From the NCBI RefSeq assembly GCF_016925615.1, contig NZ_CP070499.1, positions 1,364,001 through 1,428,000 of the forward strand: a DNA stretch of 64,000 bases, in the 5' to 3' direction. The notes under the pieces are model-generated. The model was not told where the DNA came from and ran no database searches. It saw only the letters and a program-made list of their open reading frames with translations. Shown in pieces: positions 25,101 to 33,104 of this stretch. How positions within the stretch are numbered: position 1 is the stretch's first letter; the number at the start of each line of letters is the position of its first letter. The stretch is from Natronosporangium hydrolyticum (GTDB lineage: Bacteria > Actinomycetota > Actinomycetes > Mycobacteriales > Micromonosporaceae). The translations under genes and the position numbers were made by a program.

Positions 25101-27188
25101 ATCTCCCGCGGCTACGACTTCTGGCTCGGCGACGCCTTCGCCTCCGGCGGCTCCGCCGGCTACGACCACAAGAAGATGGGGATCACCGCCCGCGGCGCCT
25201 GGGAGTCGGTCAAGCGCCACTTCCGGGAGCTCGACCTGGACATCCAACAGCAACCGGTCACCGCCGTGGGGGTCGGCGACATGTCCGGTGACGTCTTCGG
25301 CAACGGCATGCTGCTCTCCCGCCACCTGCGGTTGGTCGCCGCCTTCGACCACCGGCACATCTTCCTGGACCCGGAGCCCGACCCGGCGACCTCCTACCCG
25401 GAGCGGGAACGACTCTTCCGACTCCCGGCGTCCAGTTGGGACGACTACGACCGCTCGCTGATCTCCACCGGCGGCGGGGTCTACTCCCGGCACGCCAAGT
25501 CGATCCCGGTGACCCCGCAGGTCAGCGCGGCGCTCGGGCTGATCGACCCACCCACCGCGATGACCCCGGCCGAGCTGGTCCGGGCGATCCTGCTCGCCCC
25601 GGTCGACCTGCTCTGGAACGGCGGCATCGGCACCTACGTCAAGGCCAGCTCCGAGTCACACGGCGAGGTGGGGGACAAAACCAACGACCCGGTCCGGGTC
25701 AACGGGGCCCAACTACGCTGCCGGGTGATCGGAGAAGGCGGCAACCTCGGCCTCACCCAGGCCGGCCGGGTCGAGTACGCGCTGGCGGGCGTCGGCGGCA
25801 CCGGTGGCCGGATCTACACCGACTTCATCGACAACGCCGGTGGCGTAAACTGCTCGGACCGGGAGGTCAACATCAAGATCCTGCTGGCGGCGGCGGATCT
25901 GCCGCAGCCAGCCCGGGACGAGCTGCTCGCCGAGATGACCGACGAGGTCGCCGCCCTGGTGCTACGCGACAACTACGACCAGGCGTGGGCGTTGGGGCGG
26001 GCCCGGGCACAGGCCGTGCCGCTGCTGCCGGTGCACCGGCGGATGCTGTCCGACCTCGAAGAGTCCGGGGCGCTCGACCGGAGCCTGGCCGCGATGCCCA
26101 CCGACGCCGAGATCACCGCCCGGCTCGCCGCCGGCAAGGGCGGACTCTCCACTCCGGAGCTGTCGGTGCTGATGGCGTACGTCAAGAATCTCCTCAAGGC
26201 CGAAGTCGCCGACTCGGAGCTTCCCGACGAGGCGTGGACCTACGACCTGCTGGCCGGCTACTTCCCGACGCCGCTGGCGGAGCGCTTCGGCTCGCAGATG
26301 CGCGGCCACCGGCTCCGTCGCGAGATCAGCTCGCTGGTGTTGGTCAACGAGGTGGTAAACCGCGGCGGCACGTCGTTCGTCTACCGGGCGGTCGAAGAGA
26401 CCGGCGCGTCGGCCGCGGACGTGCTGCGGGCGTACATCGTGGTACGCGAGGTGTACGGGCTGCCGGAGTTGTGGCGGGCGGTGGAGGCGCTCGACAACCA
26501 GGTGCCGATCGCCGCCCAGACCGCGGTCTACCTGGCCACTCGACGGTTGCTCGACCGGGCGGTCCGGTGGCTGCTGCAGAACCGGCGCTCACCGTTGGAT
26601 GTCGCCGGGGAGATCGCGGCTCTCCAGCCCGGGGTCGCCCGGCTGCTGCCGCAGCTAGGTGGGTTGTTCCGCGGGGTGGAGCGCGACGCGCTGCGCGACA
26701 GCGTCACCCAGTATGTGGCGGCGGGCCTGCCGGCGGAGTTGGCGGACTGGACCGGCCGGCTCAGCTACAGCTTCGGCCTGCTCGACATCGTCGAGGTCAC
26801 CAAACGCGGCGCCGACACGTCGGAGCCGGAGTCGCTGGACGAGACCGCTGAGGTCTACTTCGTCCTGTCGGAGCGGTTCCGGGTCGACTCGATCCTGTCG
26901 AAGATCTCGTCGCTGCCGCGGGAGGACCGCTGGCAGACCCTCGCCCGGATGGCGTTGCGGTACGACCTCTACGCGGCGTTGGCGGCGCTCACCTGGGAGG
27001 TGCTCGCCGCCACCGCGCCGACGGCGGAGCCGGCGAGCCGGGTGTTCCAGTGGGAGCAGTTGAACGCGGCGTCGATCGCCCGGGCCCGCAACGCCATCGG
27101 CGAGTTCGGCGACGCCGCCGCCGACCTGGCGGCGCTGTCGGTGCTACTGCGCCAGATCCGCACCCTGGTCCGGACCACCGCGGCCTAG
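22188..27188 (+). CDS. NAD-specific glutamate dehydrogenase, large (180-kDa) type
   Basis: A 1666-residue enzyme that oxidises glutamate to 2-oxoglutarate and ammonia with NAD. The N-terminal ~700 residues carry ACT-like regulatory segments (VVDDMPFLVDSVTGAI). The catalytic core contains VPAGAKGGFVLKQPP, GVGDMSGDVFGNGMLLSR and VIGEGGNLGLTQAGRVEYA. Length matches the L-GDH180 class. ATG 22188 is preferred because AAGGAG lies about ten bases upstream; a GTG at 22146 would add 14 residues without a ribosome site. It stands alone between the PBP gene (divergent) and a convergent gene, closed by a strong bidirectional terminator at 27178-27207. Role: glutamate catabolism and nitrogen balance. Confidence 0.95.
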   Translation: MVQRAATESSRGVPSELGTEDFHAGSSVHTYYEDTDVSGGAGFDDEFGDGLVPAVSSAEQLISAAIAAAGDDLETARLIARYWRFAPDEELVDREPQELLDAAVAHLELARQRLAGQLKLRVSAPGEDSRTVIDIVVDDMPFLVDSVTGAITARNLDVHLLVHPLVVVRRTPLGALQEAAAEVEPDDAIAGDLVESWIHLEIDPVRDSAELAALESELHQVLTDVRESVEDWPKMRAAALAIADELASVPRPPVPEKDISDSIALLRWLAADHFTFLGYREYELVEEPDPTESTGEPVTMLVATGGTGLGILRNDQTRPRVLSSMSPEAYAKVFERRLLIITKANSRATVHRNAYLDYIGLKMFDADGVVVGERRFIGLFTSSAYRSSVQDLPVVRRKVAEVLERSGLSPRSHSGKDLLEILESYPRDELFSISTDDLYRAVIGVLRMAGRRQLRVFLRKDHYGRFISCLIYLPRDRFTTSNRLKMQEILLAQLHGVGVDYTTRVTESLLARVHFIVRTDPAKPPAHVDPDALAERLAEATRLWYDDLALVLGRKLGDEQTKWLFTRYRDAFPESYKDHHTPHEAVKDLAKLELLEDSGQLEMHLFQRRGDDSVRFKIYRFGEPMSLSAVLPVLHSLGVRVTDEHPYEITRDDGIAYLYDFGLQLPPDARRPADVRGQVENAFSTAWRGEAEVDDFNALVLRAGLSWRQVVVLRAYAKYLRQAGTVFSQEYLQTTLCAYPKVAALLVAIFEARFDPWYDEAEQPRPQRVRELTAELESSLDEVHSLDQDRIIRSYLGLIQATVRTSFFQRGQHGRPKSYVALKLDPRALPELPQPRPRFEIFVYSPRFEGVHLRFGLVARGGLRWSDRRDDFRTEILGLVKAQEVKNAVIVPAGAKGGFVLKQPPADGEARRAEAVACYRQFISGLLDVTDNLVGGQAVPPPAVVRHDGDDPYLVVAADKGTATFSDLANEISRGYDFWLGDAFASGGSAGYDHKKMGITARGAWESVKRHFRELDLDIQQQPVTAVGVGDMSGDVFGNGMLLSRHLRLVAAFDHRHIFLDPEPDPATSYPERERLFRLPASSWDDYDRSLISTGGGVYSRHAKSIPVTPQVSAALGLIDPPTAMTPAELVRAILLAPVDLLWNGGIGTYVKASSESHGEVGDKTNDPVRVNGAQLRCRVIGEGGNLGLTQAGRVEYALAGVGGTGGRIYTDFIDNAGGVNCSDREVNIKILLAAADLPQPARDELLAEMTDEVAALVLRDNYDQAWALGRARAQAVPLLPVHRRMLSDLEESGALDRSLAAMPTDAEITARLAAGKGGLSTPELSVLMAYVKNLLKAEVADSELPDEAWTYDLLAGYFPTPLAERFGSQMRGHRLRREISSLVLVNEVVNRGGTSFVYRAVEETGASAADVLRAYIVVREVYGLPELWRAVEALDNQVPIAAQTAVYLATRRLLDRAVRWLLQNRRSPLDVAGEIAALQPGVARLLPQLGGLFRGVERDALRDSVTQYVAAGLPAELADWTGRLSYSFGLLDIVEVTKRGADTSEPESLDETAEVYFVLSERFRVDSILSKISSLPREDRWQTLARMALRYDLYAALAALTWEVLAATAPTAEPASRVFQWEQLNAASIARARNAIGEFGDAAADLAALSVLLRQIRTLVRTTAA

Positions 27189-27207
27189 CCCGAGGGCTAG
27201 GCCGCGG
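27178..27207. terminator. Bidirectional terminator overlapping both stop codons
   Basis: Perfect 14-bp arms, CCGCGGCCTAGCCC (27178-27191) and its complement (27194-27207), are separated by only GA. The stem contains the stop codons of both convergent genes (TAG at 27186-27188 on the plus strand, TAG at 27199-27197 on the minus strand). Confidence 0.85.
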
Positions 27208-28141
27208 CGTCCCACCAGCGGAGCACCCGGAGAGCGCGGAGCGTGTTCCAGCGGCTCGGCGTCCCCACGCCGGCCTCGAGGTCGAAGTGGACACGACCCG
27301 GGTGGATACGGTCGAGTAGCCATCGACCATCGGGCTGCTGCTTCGACCGCACCACCGTGACGGCTTCTGCCATCCGGGACTCCGGGGCGGCGCCACGGCG
27401 ACGAAAGTAGTCGAGCGCGCGCAGCGCGTCGTAGTGCCAGTAGTAGGGGAAGGCGAACTCGAGATACGCCGGGTCGACGATCTCGCCGGTGCTCCTGCGG
27501 CGGAGCAGCGCCCGCTCGAGTAGGTACTCCTCGCCGCCCTGCCGGGCCCGGTGCAGCGCGGGGGACCCGCCGGCTGTGCGCTCGAACTCGTGGAGCCCTT
27601 CCAGCACATTGATCGTGGTGTCGAAAGATGAACGGGTGGAGCCGTTCTCGGCCTCGCAGTTCCAGCCGCCGTCGTCCAGTTGCTCGCCGAGGATGCGATC
27701 GACGATCGGCGCGACGTCCGCTCCGAAGTATGCCCCGGTCTCGATCGTGCGGCCGTTGATGCACGGCTCGACCTCGCCATCGAAGTAGCGCTGCCCGGCG
27801 TGCTCCCAACGCCCGTTCTCAGCGACCAGCGCGATCGTCCGGCGGGCGGAGGCCGAGGCCGGGTCGAGCCCGAGCAGTTGCAGCGTCTGCAGCGTATGCA
27901 TAGTGGGCGTCCAGGGTTGCCCAGGCTCACCGCCGGTGTAGGCGGCAGGGAAACAGGCACCGCCGTCCCAGAGCCCGTCGGGACCCCGACAAGCCAGTAG
28001 GCGTGCCCCCCACCCTTCGTGCTCGACTCGGGCCCGCTCGTCCTCGATGACGTCGGGGGAGGCGGCCGTGAGGTCGCGCCCCACCTGCCACCTGATGGCG
28101 GGGTCGCCGTCGAGCAACCAGTCGGTCACGCTCATCGGCAT
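27197..28141 (-). CDS. Prenyltransferase/squalene-oxidase repeat protein
   Basis: A 314-residue alpha-toroid-like protein. Repeats of the squalene cyclase type are visible: GPDGLWDGGACFPAAY, QLDDGGWNCEAENGSTRSS and SKQQPDGRWLLDR, each with the QxxDGxW core. There is no DxDD cyclase motif, and the length is half that of real cyclases, so it is probably not a terpene cyclase. Similar proteins are annotated as prenyltransferase-repeat or terpene-cyclase-like hypotheticals in actinomycetes. It is convergent with glutamate dehydrogenase and not in an obvious operon. Function unknown. Confidence 0.75.
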   Translation of the reverse strand: MPMSVTDWLLDGDPAIRWQVGRDLTAASPDVIEDERARVEHEGWGARLLACRGPDGLWDGGACFPAAYTGGEPGQPWTPTMHTLQTLQLLGLDPASASARRTIALVAENGRWEHAGQRYFDGEVEPCINGRTIETGAYFGADVAPIVDRILGEQLDDGGWNCEAENGSTRSSFDTTINVLEGLHEFERTAGGSPALHRARQGGEEYLLERALLRRRSTGEIVDPAYLEFAFPYYWHYDALRALDYFRRRGAAPESRMAEAVTVVRSKQQPDGRWLLDRIHPGRVHFDLEAGVGTPSRWNTLRALRVLRWWDAAA

Positions 28142-28218
28142 AGGCTAGCCGATATTCGCCACCCGCGGCAGGTCAGGCGCTGCGTTCCCGGCTCACCCGG
28201 CTCCGTCATCCATAGTGG

Positions 28219-29664
28219 TCATGCACTGGGGTGGAGCACTGAGGCTAGGGCGGCGCTGTTGGCGTAGCTGGCACCGTGCGTGGTGATGAAGGCGTGGGCG
28301 TCCGCGGGCCGCCAGGTCGAGGGCCAGCCCATCTCGGCGACCACAGTGGGGTGCTGCTGGGCTACTTCCTCGATCAGGGCACGGGTCGCCGGGTCGCGGT
28401 GCAGATGCCGGCCGACCAGCGCGAGTGGCCGGTCACCGGCGAGCTTGCGCAGGTGGTCCACGGTGGCGTGGGCCGGGTCGAGCCGCACCACGCCGGGAAG
28501 GTGGCCATCCGGGCCCCACGGCACCCGACCCTCGGCGATCGTGGCGGCGGCGTCGAACTGCACCACCACCGGTGCGGCCGTGGTGGCCAGCTCGCCCGAG
28601 ACCTGCACCGCCCGCTGGGCCGCCCGGTAGCCGAGGTCGGCGGGGAGCGGGTCGGCCGGGTTCGGCACGCTGGCCCACTCCGCCAGGGAGGCGGCGCGGG
28701 CGGCGGCCTGCTCGACCCGGTCCCGGCGCAACTCGCCGCTGGTGATCGCGGCGGCGATCCGGTCGGCCACCTGGTCGACCAGGGCCGCGTCGACCTGTGC
28801 GCCGATGCAGAGCAGATCTGCGCCGGCGGCCAAGGAGCGGATCGCGGCGGCCGGGACCGAGCCGGCGGTCTCGGCGGCGCCCGCCATCTCCAGCGCGTCG
28901 GTGATGATCGCGCCGGTGAAGCCGTACTCCTCGCGGAGCAGCGTGACCAGCGCCGCCGAGCTGAAGGTGGCGGGGTCCTGGCCGGTCAGCGCGGGGACCA
29001 CGATGTGCGCGGTCATGATCGACTTAGCGCCGGCCTCGATCGCGGCGGCGAACGGGGGCAGGTCGCGGCGGCGCAGTTCGGCCGGGGTCGCGTCGACCCG
29101 GGGGAGGGTCAGGTGCGAGTCGGTCACGGTGGCGCCGTGGCCGGGGAAGTGCTTGGCGCAGGCGGCGACGCCGGTGCGCTGGAGCCCGGCGACCGCGGCG
29201 GCGGTGTGGCGGGCGACCTCGCCGGGGTCGGCGCCGAACGATCGGGTACCGATGATCGGATTGTCGTCGGCGGTGTTGACGTCGACGGTGGGGGCGAGGT
29301 CCAGGTTGACGCCGACGCTGGCCAGGTCGTTGCCGATCGCCTGGTAGACCTGCTGGGTGACGGCCGGGTCGGCGACGACGCCGAGCGCGGCGTTGCCCGG
29401 GTAGGGGCTGCCCGTACGGTGGGCGAGCCTGGTGACGTCACCGCCCTCTTCGTCGATCGCGATCAGCACGTCGTTGCGGGCGTCGCGGAGCTGGGCGGTG
29501 AGCTGGCTGAGCTGGTCGGCGTCGGCGACGTTGTAACCAAAGAAGGTGTAGCCGGTGAGCCCGTCTTCGAGCAGGCGGCGGGCCCAGTCTGGGGCGGTGG
29601 TGCCGGGGAAGGCCGCCAGCAGCGTGCGTAGTGCGAGTCGGCGTAGTCCGGGGTCGGTCGCCAC
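28219..29664 (-). CDS. nagZ: Glycoside hydrolase family 3 beta-N-acetylhexosaminidase
   Basis: A 481-residue enzyme of the NagZ type. The N-terminal barrel contains IAIDEEGGDVTRL, the family signature KHFPGHGATVTDSH with the catalytic His/Asp pair, and a nucleophile region ITDALEM. The extra C-terminal ~140 residues form a second GH3 domain. There is no signal peptide, so it probably acts in the cytoplasm, trimming GlcNAc from muropeptides or chitin oligomers. The start is GTG 29664. It is divergent from a ROK regulator across about 95 bp, which suggests control by aminosugars. Family assignment is firm; the exact substrate is not. Confidence 0.9.
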   Translation of the reverse strand: MATDPGLRRLALRTLLAAFPGTTAPDWARRLLEDGLTGYTFFGYNVADADQLSQLTAQLRDARNDVLIAIDEEGGDVTRLAHRTGSPYPGNAALGVVADPAVTQQVYQAIGNDLASVGVNLDLAPTVDVNTADDNPIIGTRSFGADPGEVARHTAAAVAGLQRTGVAACAKHFPGHGATVTDSHLTLPRVDATPAELRRRDLPPFAAAIEAGAKSIMTAHIVVPALTGQDPATFSSAALVTLLREEYGFTGAIITDALEMAGAAETAGSVPAAAIRSLAAGADLLCIGAQVDAALVDQVADRIAAAITSGELRRDRVEQAAARAASLAEWASVPNPADPLPADLGYRAAQRAVQVSGELATTAAPVVVQFDAAATIAEGRVPWGPDGHLPGVVRLDPAHATVDHLRKLAGDRPLALVGRHLHRDPATRALIEEVAQQHPTVVAEMGWPSTWRPADAHAFITTHGASYANSAALASVLHPSA

Positions 29665-29735
29665 GGGGCCTCCCTGTGGTGTGTGGGTCGTACGCTGAAT
29701 CGTAGTCGTTAAGTGGCTAGCATTGTACAGTAAAC

Positions 29736-29747
29736 TTTATTAATAAA
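29736..29747. promoter_or_regulatory. Putative ROK operator
   Basis: The perfect 12-bp palindrome TTTATTAATAAA lies in an unusually AT-rich stretch (about 29705-29750) between nagZ and the ROK gene. It is close to the ROK start, so it may serve autoregulation and nagZ control. Confidence 0.5.
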
Positions 29748-29760
29748 CCTGCGGTAGGTG

Positions 29761-30987
29761 ATGATGCGCGGCACCCGTCAGCCCGGCACCCCCCGATTGT
29801 TACGGGCACTCAACGATCGGGCGGCCCTGGAGCTGTTGATGACCCACGGCCCACTGACCCGTACCAAGCTCGGTGAGTTGACCGGCCTCTCCAAGGTAAC
29901 CGCTTCCCAATTGGTCGAACGGTTGGAGGAACGAGGGCTGGTGGTACGGGTCGGGGAGGTGGCCGGTAGCCGGGGCCCGAACGCCGCCCTCTACGCCGTG
30001 GACCCCACCGCCGCGTACGTCGTGGGGGTGGAGGTCAGCTCGGAGTCGGACAAGGTGACCGCGGCCTGCGCCGACATCACCGGGGCCGTCGTGGGCCGGG
30101 TCGAGGAGTCGATCCGCGGGGATGACCAGGCCGTCGGAGTGGTCCACCGGGCGGTGGTTCGGGCGCTGGAGCAGGGGCAGGCGCAGCTGTCGGGGGTGCG
30201 CCGGGTGGTGATCGGCACGCCGGGCCTGGTGGACCCGGCATCCGGAGACATCGCGTACGTCTACAACCTGCCGCGGTGGCACCGTGGCCTACTCTCCGCC
30301 CTGCGGGAGGATCTCCGCGCACCGGTCGCGTTCGAGAACGACGTCAACCTGGCGGCGGTGGCCGAGGCGCGGCTGGGCGCGGCGCGGGAGGCCCGGGACT
30401 TCATCCTGATCTGGGTGGATGTCGGGATCGGCCTGGCGGTGATGCTCGACGGCCGGCTGCACCGGGGCGCCACTGGGGCCGCCGGTGAGATCGGTTTCAT
30501 GCCGGTGCCGGGCGCTCCGGTGGTCCGTGACCCCGGCCGGCGGTGGTCGCCGCCGCACTCCGCCCCCGACGCCGGCACCCCACCGGCCGGTCTGGACGGC
30601 GGGTTTCACCAGCTTGCGGGCCTAGCGGCGGTACGGGAGGTGGCGCGGTCGCACGGTTTTGCGGGGGCCGGCGCCGATGGGGTGCGGGCCGCGGTGGCGG
30701 CCGGCACCGCCGGCAGTGCGGTGCTGGACGAGTTGGCTCGCCGGCTGGCGCTCGGGGTGGCCTGCATCAGTGTGGTGATCGACCCACCGCTGGTGGTGAT
30801 CGCTGGGGAGGTCGGTCGGGCCGGTGGGATGGCGCTCGCCGAGCGGGTGCAGCACGAGGTGGCCGCGATCACCGTCGTGTCACCGCGGGTGGTGCCGACC
30901 GAGGTGGGGGCGGAGCCGGTACTCACCGGTGCGCTGCACACAGCGCTGGCGGCGGCGCGGGACGAGGTGTTCGGCGCCACGTCGTGA
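29761..30987 (+). CDS. ROK-family transcriptional regulator
   Basis: A 408-residue regulator. Residues about 10-75 form a winged helix (RTKLGELTGLSKVTASQLVERLEERGLV), and the rest is a sugar-kinase-like ROK domain (VVGVEVSSESDKVTAACADITG, TPGLVDPASGDI, FENDVNLAAVAEARLG, GATGAAGEIGFMP). The usual ROK zinc motif CxCGxxGC is absent; the corresponding stretch reads VVRDPGRRWSPPH, so sugar and metal binding may be altered. Starts at GTG 29758, ATG 29761 or ATG 29764 are possible. A TTA leucine codon at 29800-29802 would make translation depend on bldA tRNA in streptomycete-like organisms. It is divergent from nagZ and probably senses an amino sugar. Its stop overlaps the next gene (GTGA). Confidence 0.87.
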   Translation: MMRGTRQPGTPRLLRALNDRAALELLMTHGPLTRTKLGELTGLSKVTASQLVERLEERGLVVRVGEVAGSRGPNAALYAVDPTAAYVVGVEVSSESDKVTAACADITGAVVGRVEESIRGDDQAVGVVHRAVVRALEQGQAQLSGVRRVVIGTPGLVDPASGDIAYVYNLPRWHRGLLSALREDLRAPVAFENDVNLAAVAEARLGAAREARDFILIWVDVGIGLAVMLDGRLHRGATGAAGEIGFMPVPGAPVVRDPGRRWSPPHSAPDAGTPPAGLDGGFHQLAGLAAVREVARSHGFAGAGADGVRAAVAAGTAGSAVLDELARRLALGVACISVVIDPPLVVIAGEVGRAGGMALAERVQHEVAAITVVSPRVVPTEVGAEPVLTGALHTALAAARDEVFGATS

Positions 30988-31835
30988 CCGGCGGCCGGGG
31001 TGACCGGCCGGCGCCATGGTTGGATGGAACGGTGCTCGCCGACCAGCTCTCCGCAGATCAGGTAATCGCTGTCGAGGATGTGGGTCTGACCCGGTCCGGG
31101 TCGTCGCTGCTCCGGGAGCTCACCTGGCGGGTGGAGCTGGACGAGCGGTGGGTGGTGCTCGGTCCGAATGGGGCTGGTAAGACCACATTGCTGAGCCTCG
31201 CCGCCGGTCGGCTGCATCCGACCACCGGCTCGGTCGCGGTGCTGGGGGAGCGGCTGGGCCGGACCGACGTGCACGAGTTGCGGGCGCGGGTGGGGCTGGC
31301 TACGGCGGCGCTGGCGGATCAGATCCCCGGCGACGAGCGGGTGCTGGATGTGGTGATGACGGCGGCCTGGTCGGTGGTCGGCCGGTTCCGGGAAGACTAC
31401 GACCCGGTCGACCGGTCGCGCGCCGAGTTGTTGCTGGCGCAGCTGGGGGTCGGAGGGTTGGCGGATCGCTGGTTCGGCACCCTCTCGGAGGGTGAGCGTA
31501 AGCGGGTGCAGATCGCGCGGGCGCTGATGCCGGATCCGGAACTGCTGTTGTTGGACGAGCCGGCGGCAGGGCTCGATCTGGGGGCCCGGGAGGAGTTGGT
31601 CGCCCGGCTCGCCGCGCTGGCCGCCGATCCGGACGCGCCGGCGCTGGTGCTGGTCACCCATCATGTGGAGGAGATCCCGCCGGGCTTCACCCACGCCCTG
31701 CTGCTGCGGGACGGCGCCACTGTCGCACAGGGACTACTCGCCGACACGCTCACCGACGAGCTGCTCTCCCGGACCTTCGGGACTTCGTTGCGGGTCAGTT
31801 CGGTCGATGGCCGGTACGCCGCCCGGGCGACCTGA
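30984..31835 (+). CDS. Stand-alone ABC ATPase
   Basis: A 283-residue ATP-binding protein without membrane segments. Motifs are Walker A GPNGAGKTT, signature LSEGERKRV, Walker B LLLLDEPAAGLD and H-loop LVTHHVEE. The pattern resembles the ModF-like single-domain ATPases. GTG 30984 overlaps the ROK stop by four bases; a GTG at 31032 is an alternative and begins closer to the conserved domain. No permease lies next to it; the nearest downstream genes are the iron transporter with its own ATPase. Partner and substrate are unknown. Confidence 0.82.
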   Translation: MTGGRGDRPAPWLDGTVLADQLSADQVIAVEDVGLTRSGSSLLRELTWRVELDERWVVLGPNGAGKTTLLSLAAGRLHPTTGSVAVLGERLGRTDVHELRARVGLATAALADQIPGDERVLDVVMTAAWSVVGRFREDYDPVDRSRAELLLAQLGVGGLADRWFGTLSEGERKRVQIARALMPDPELLLLDEPAAGLDLGAREELVARLAALAADPDAPALVLVTHHVEEIPPGFTHALLLRDGATVAQGLLADTLTDELLSRTFGTSLRVSSVDGRYAARAT

Positions 31836-31881
31836 GCCGATCTCGGAGTAGTTCGGGGGCCGGTTGCGCCGCCGCTAGGGA

Positions 31882-31922
31882 TTAGGTTAGCCTCACCTCA
31901 TTAGGTTAGGGGGTCCTAACCT
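31882..31922 (+). promoter_or_regulatory. Two iron-box (IdeR/DmdR-type) sites
   Basis: The 19-mer TTAGGTTAGCCTCACCTCA at 31882-31900 differs at two positions from the IdeR/DtxR consensus TTAGGTTAGSCTAACCTAA. Directly after it, AGGTTAGG-N4-CCTAACCT (31903-31922) forms a second, longer-spaced dyad. They sit just upstream of the iron-binding protein start, where iron-loaded repressor would block transcription. Confidence 0.82.
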
Positions 31923-31947
31923 GCCCTACAGGATGGAGATTCTACTC

Positions 31948-33006
31948 ATGGGTGGTTCGCGCCTGCGAGCGGTCACGACTCTGGCGGTGGCCGGCGCCCT
32001 GCTACTGGGTGCGGCGGCGTGTGCTGGTGACGACGATGACGACAGCGGCCCGGCGGAGGACGGTTCGACCGGGAGCTTCACTCTCTACAGCGGTCGCAAT
32101 GAGAATCTGATCGAGCCATTGATCGAGCAGTTCCAATCCGAGACCGGGATCACGGTCGACGTCCGGTACGGCGACACCGCCCAGATGGCGGCCCAGCTGC
32201 TGGATGAGGGTGACCGGAGCCCGGCCCAGGTCTTCCTGGCGCAGGATGCTGGGGCGCTCGGCGCGGTGTCCAAAGCTGGCATGTTCGACCCGCTCCCGGA
32301 CGAGGTGCTCGAGGTGGTGCCCGAGGCGTACCAGGGCGCGGGCGGCGACTGGGTCGGGGTCACTGGCCGGTCCCGGGTGCTCGTCTACAACCAGGAGCTG
32401 GTGGACGAGTCCGAGCTGCCAGATTCGGTCTTCGAGCTGACCGAGCCGCAGTGGGAGGGCCGGGTGGGTGTCGCGCCGACCAACGGTTCGTTCCAGGCCT
32501 TCGTCACCGCCATGCGGGTGCAGCACGGGGACGACGCCACCGCCGACTGGCTGGCCGGCATCGCCGACAACGACCCGCAGATCCGCGAGCGGAACGGCCA
32601 GATCCTGGACGATGTCAACGCGGGGCGGATCGAAGTCGGCCTGGTAAACCACTACTACCTGCATGAGCTGGCCAAGGAAGAGGGTGTCCCGTTCGAGGAG
32701 ATGCCCGCGCAGAACTACTACTTCCCGGCCGGCGACACCGGGGCGCTGATGAACATCTCCGGTATCGGGGTGCTCGCTGGCGCCATCGAGGATGCCGACG
32801 TGCGGACCTTCGTCGACTATCTGCTCTCCACCGAGGGGCAGGCGTTCTTCACCGAACAGACCTCCGAGTACCCGATGGTGGCGGAGGTCGACGCACCGGC
32901 CGAACTGCCGGAGCTGGCCGGGCTGGAAGCGCCGGAGATCAACCTGAATGACCTCGACAGTCTGGAAGAGACGGTGGTCATGATCACCGAGTCGGGGCTC
33001 GCCTGA
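31948..33006 (+). CDS. Ferric iron ABC transporter, substrate-binding lipoprotein (FbpA-like)
   Basis: A 352-residue extracellular lipoprotein with signal peptide and lipobox LLGAAAC (Cys25), followed by an acidic linker DDDDD. The fold matches the Fbp/Fut ferric-binding family: FTLYSGRNENLIEPLIEQF at the mature N-terminus and the adjacent tyrosines of VNHYYLHE that bind Fe(III). ATG 31948 is chosen because GGAG lies about nine bases upstream; ATG 31933 would start almost on its own ribosome site. The iron boxes at 31882-31922 and the permease and ATPase downstream support ferric iron uptake. Confidence 0.9.
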   Translation: MGGSRLRAVTTLAVAGALLLGAAACAGDDDDDSGPAEDGSTGSFTLYSGRNENLIEPLIEQFQSETGITVDVRYGDTAQMAAQLLDEGDRSPAQVFLAQDAGALGAVSKAGMFDPLPDEVLEVVPEAYQGAGGDWVGVTGRSRVLVYNQELVDESELPDSVFELTEPQWEGRVGVAPTNGSFQAFVTAMRVQHGDDATADWLAGIADNDPQIRERNGQILDDVNAGRIEVGLVNHYYLHELAKEEGVPFEEMPAQNYYFPAGDTGALMNISGIGVLAGAIEDADVRTFVDYLLSTEGQAFFTEQTSEYPMVAEVDAPAELPELAGLEAPEINLNDLDSLEETVVMITESGLA

Positions 33007-33104
33007 GCACCCGAACCCTGCCGCCGCCGTCGGCGAACGATCCGCCGGCGGCATCGGCACACCCATCAGGGCGGGCGCCTCGTGGCGCGTCCGCCCTGGC
33101 GGCG

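Noticed and set aside
25436-26851. 471-residue plus-strand open frame inside the glutamate dehydrogenase gene
   Set aside because: It is a shadow in another frame of a clearly conserved gene, with Arg/Gly/Pro-rich composition and no recognisable domain.
27197-28141. True terpene or squalene cyclase
   Set aside because: Length is about half of that of cyclases and no DxDD motif is present, so only the repeat fold is claimed.
28276-29631. 451-residue open frame antisense to nagZ
   Set aside because: It is the antisense shadow of a well-conserved gene, as expected at high GC, and has a Gly/Arg/Val-rich composition without motifs.
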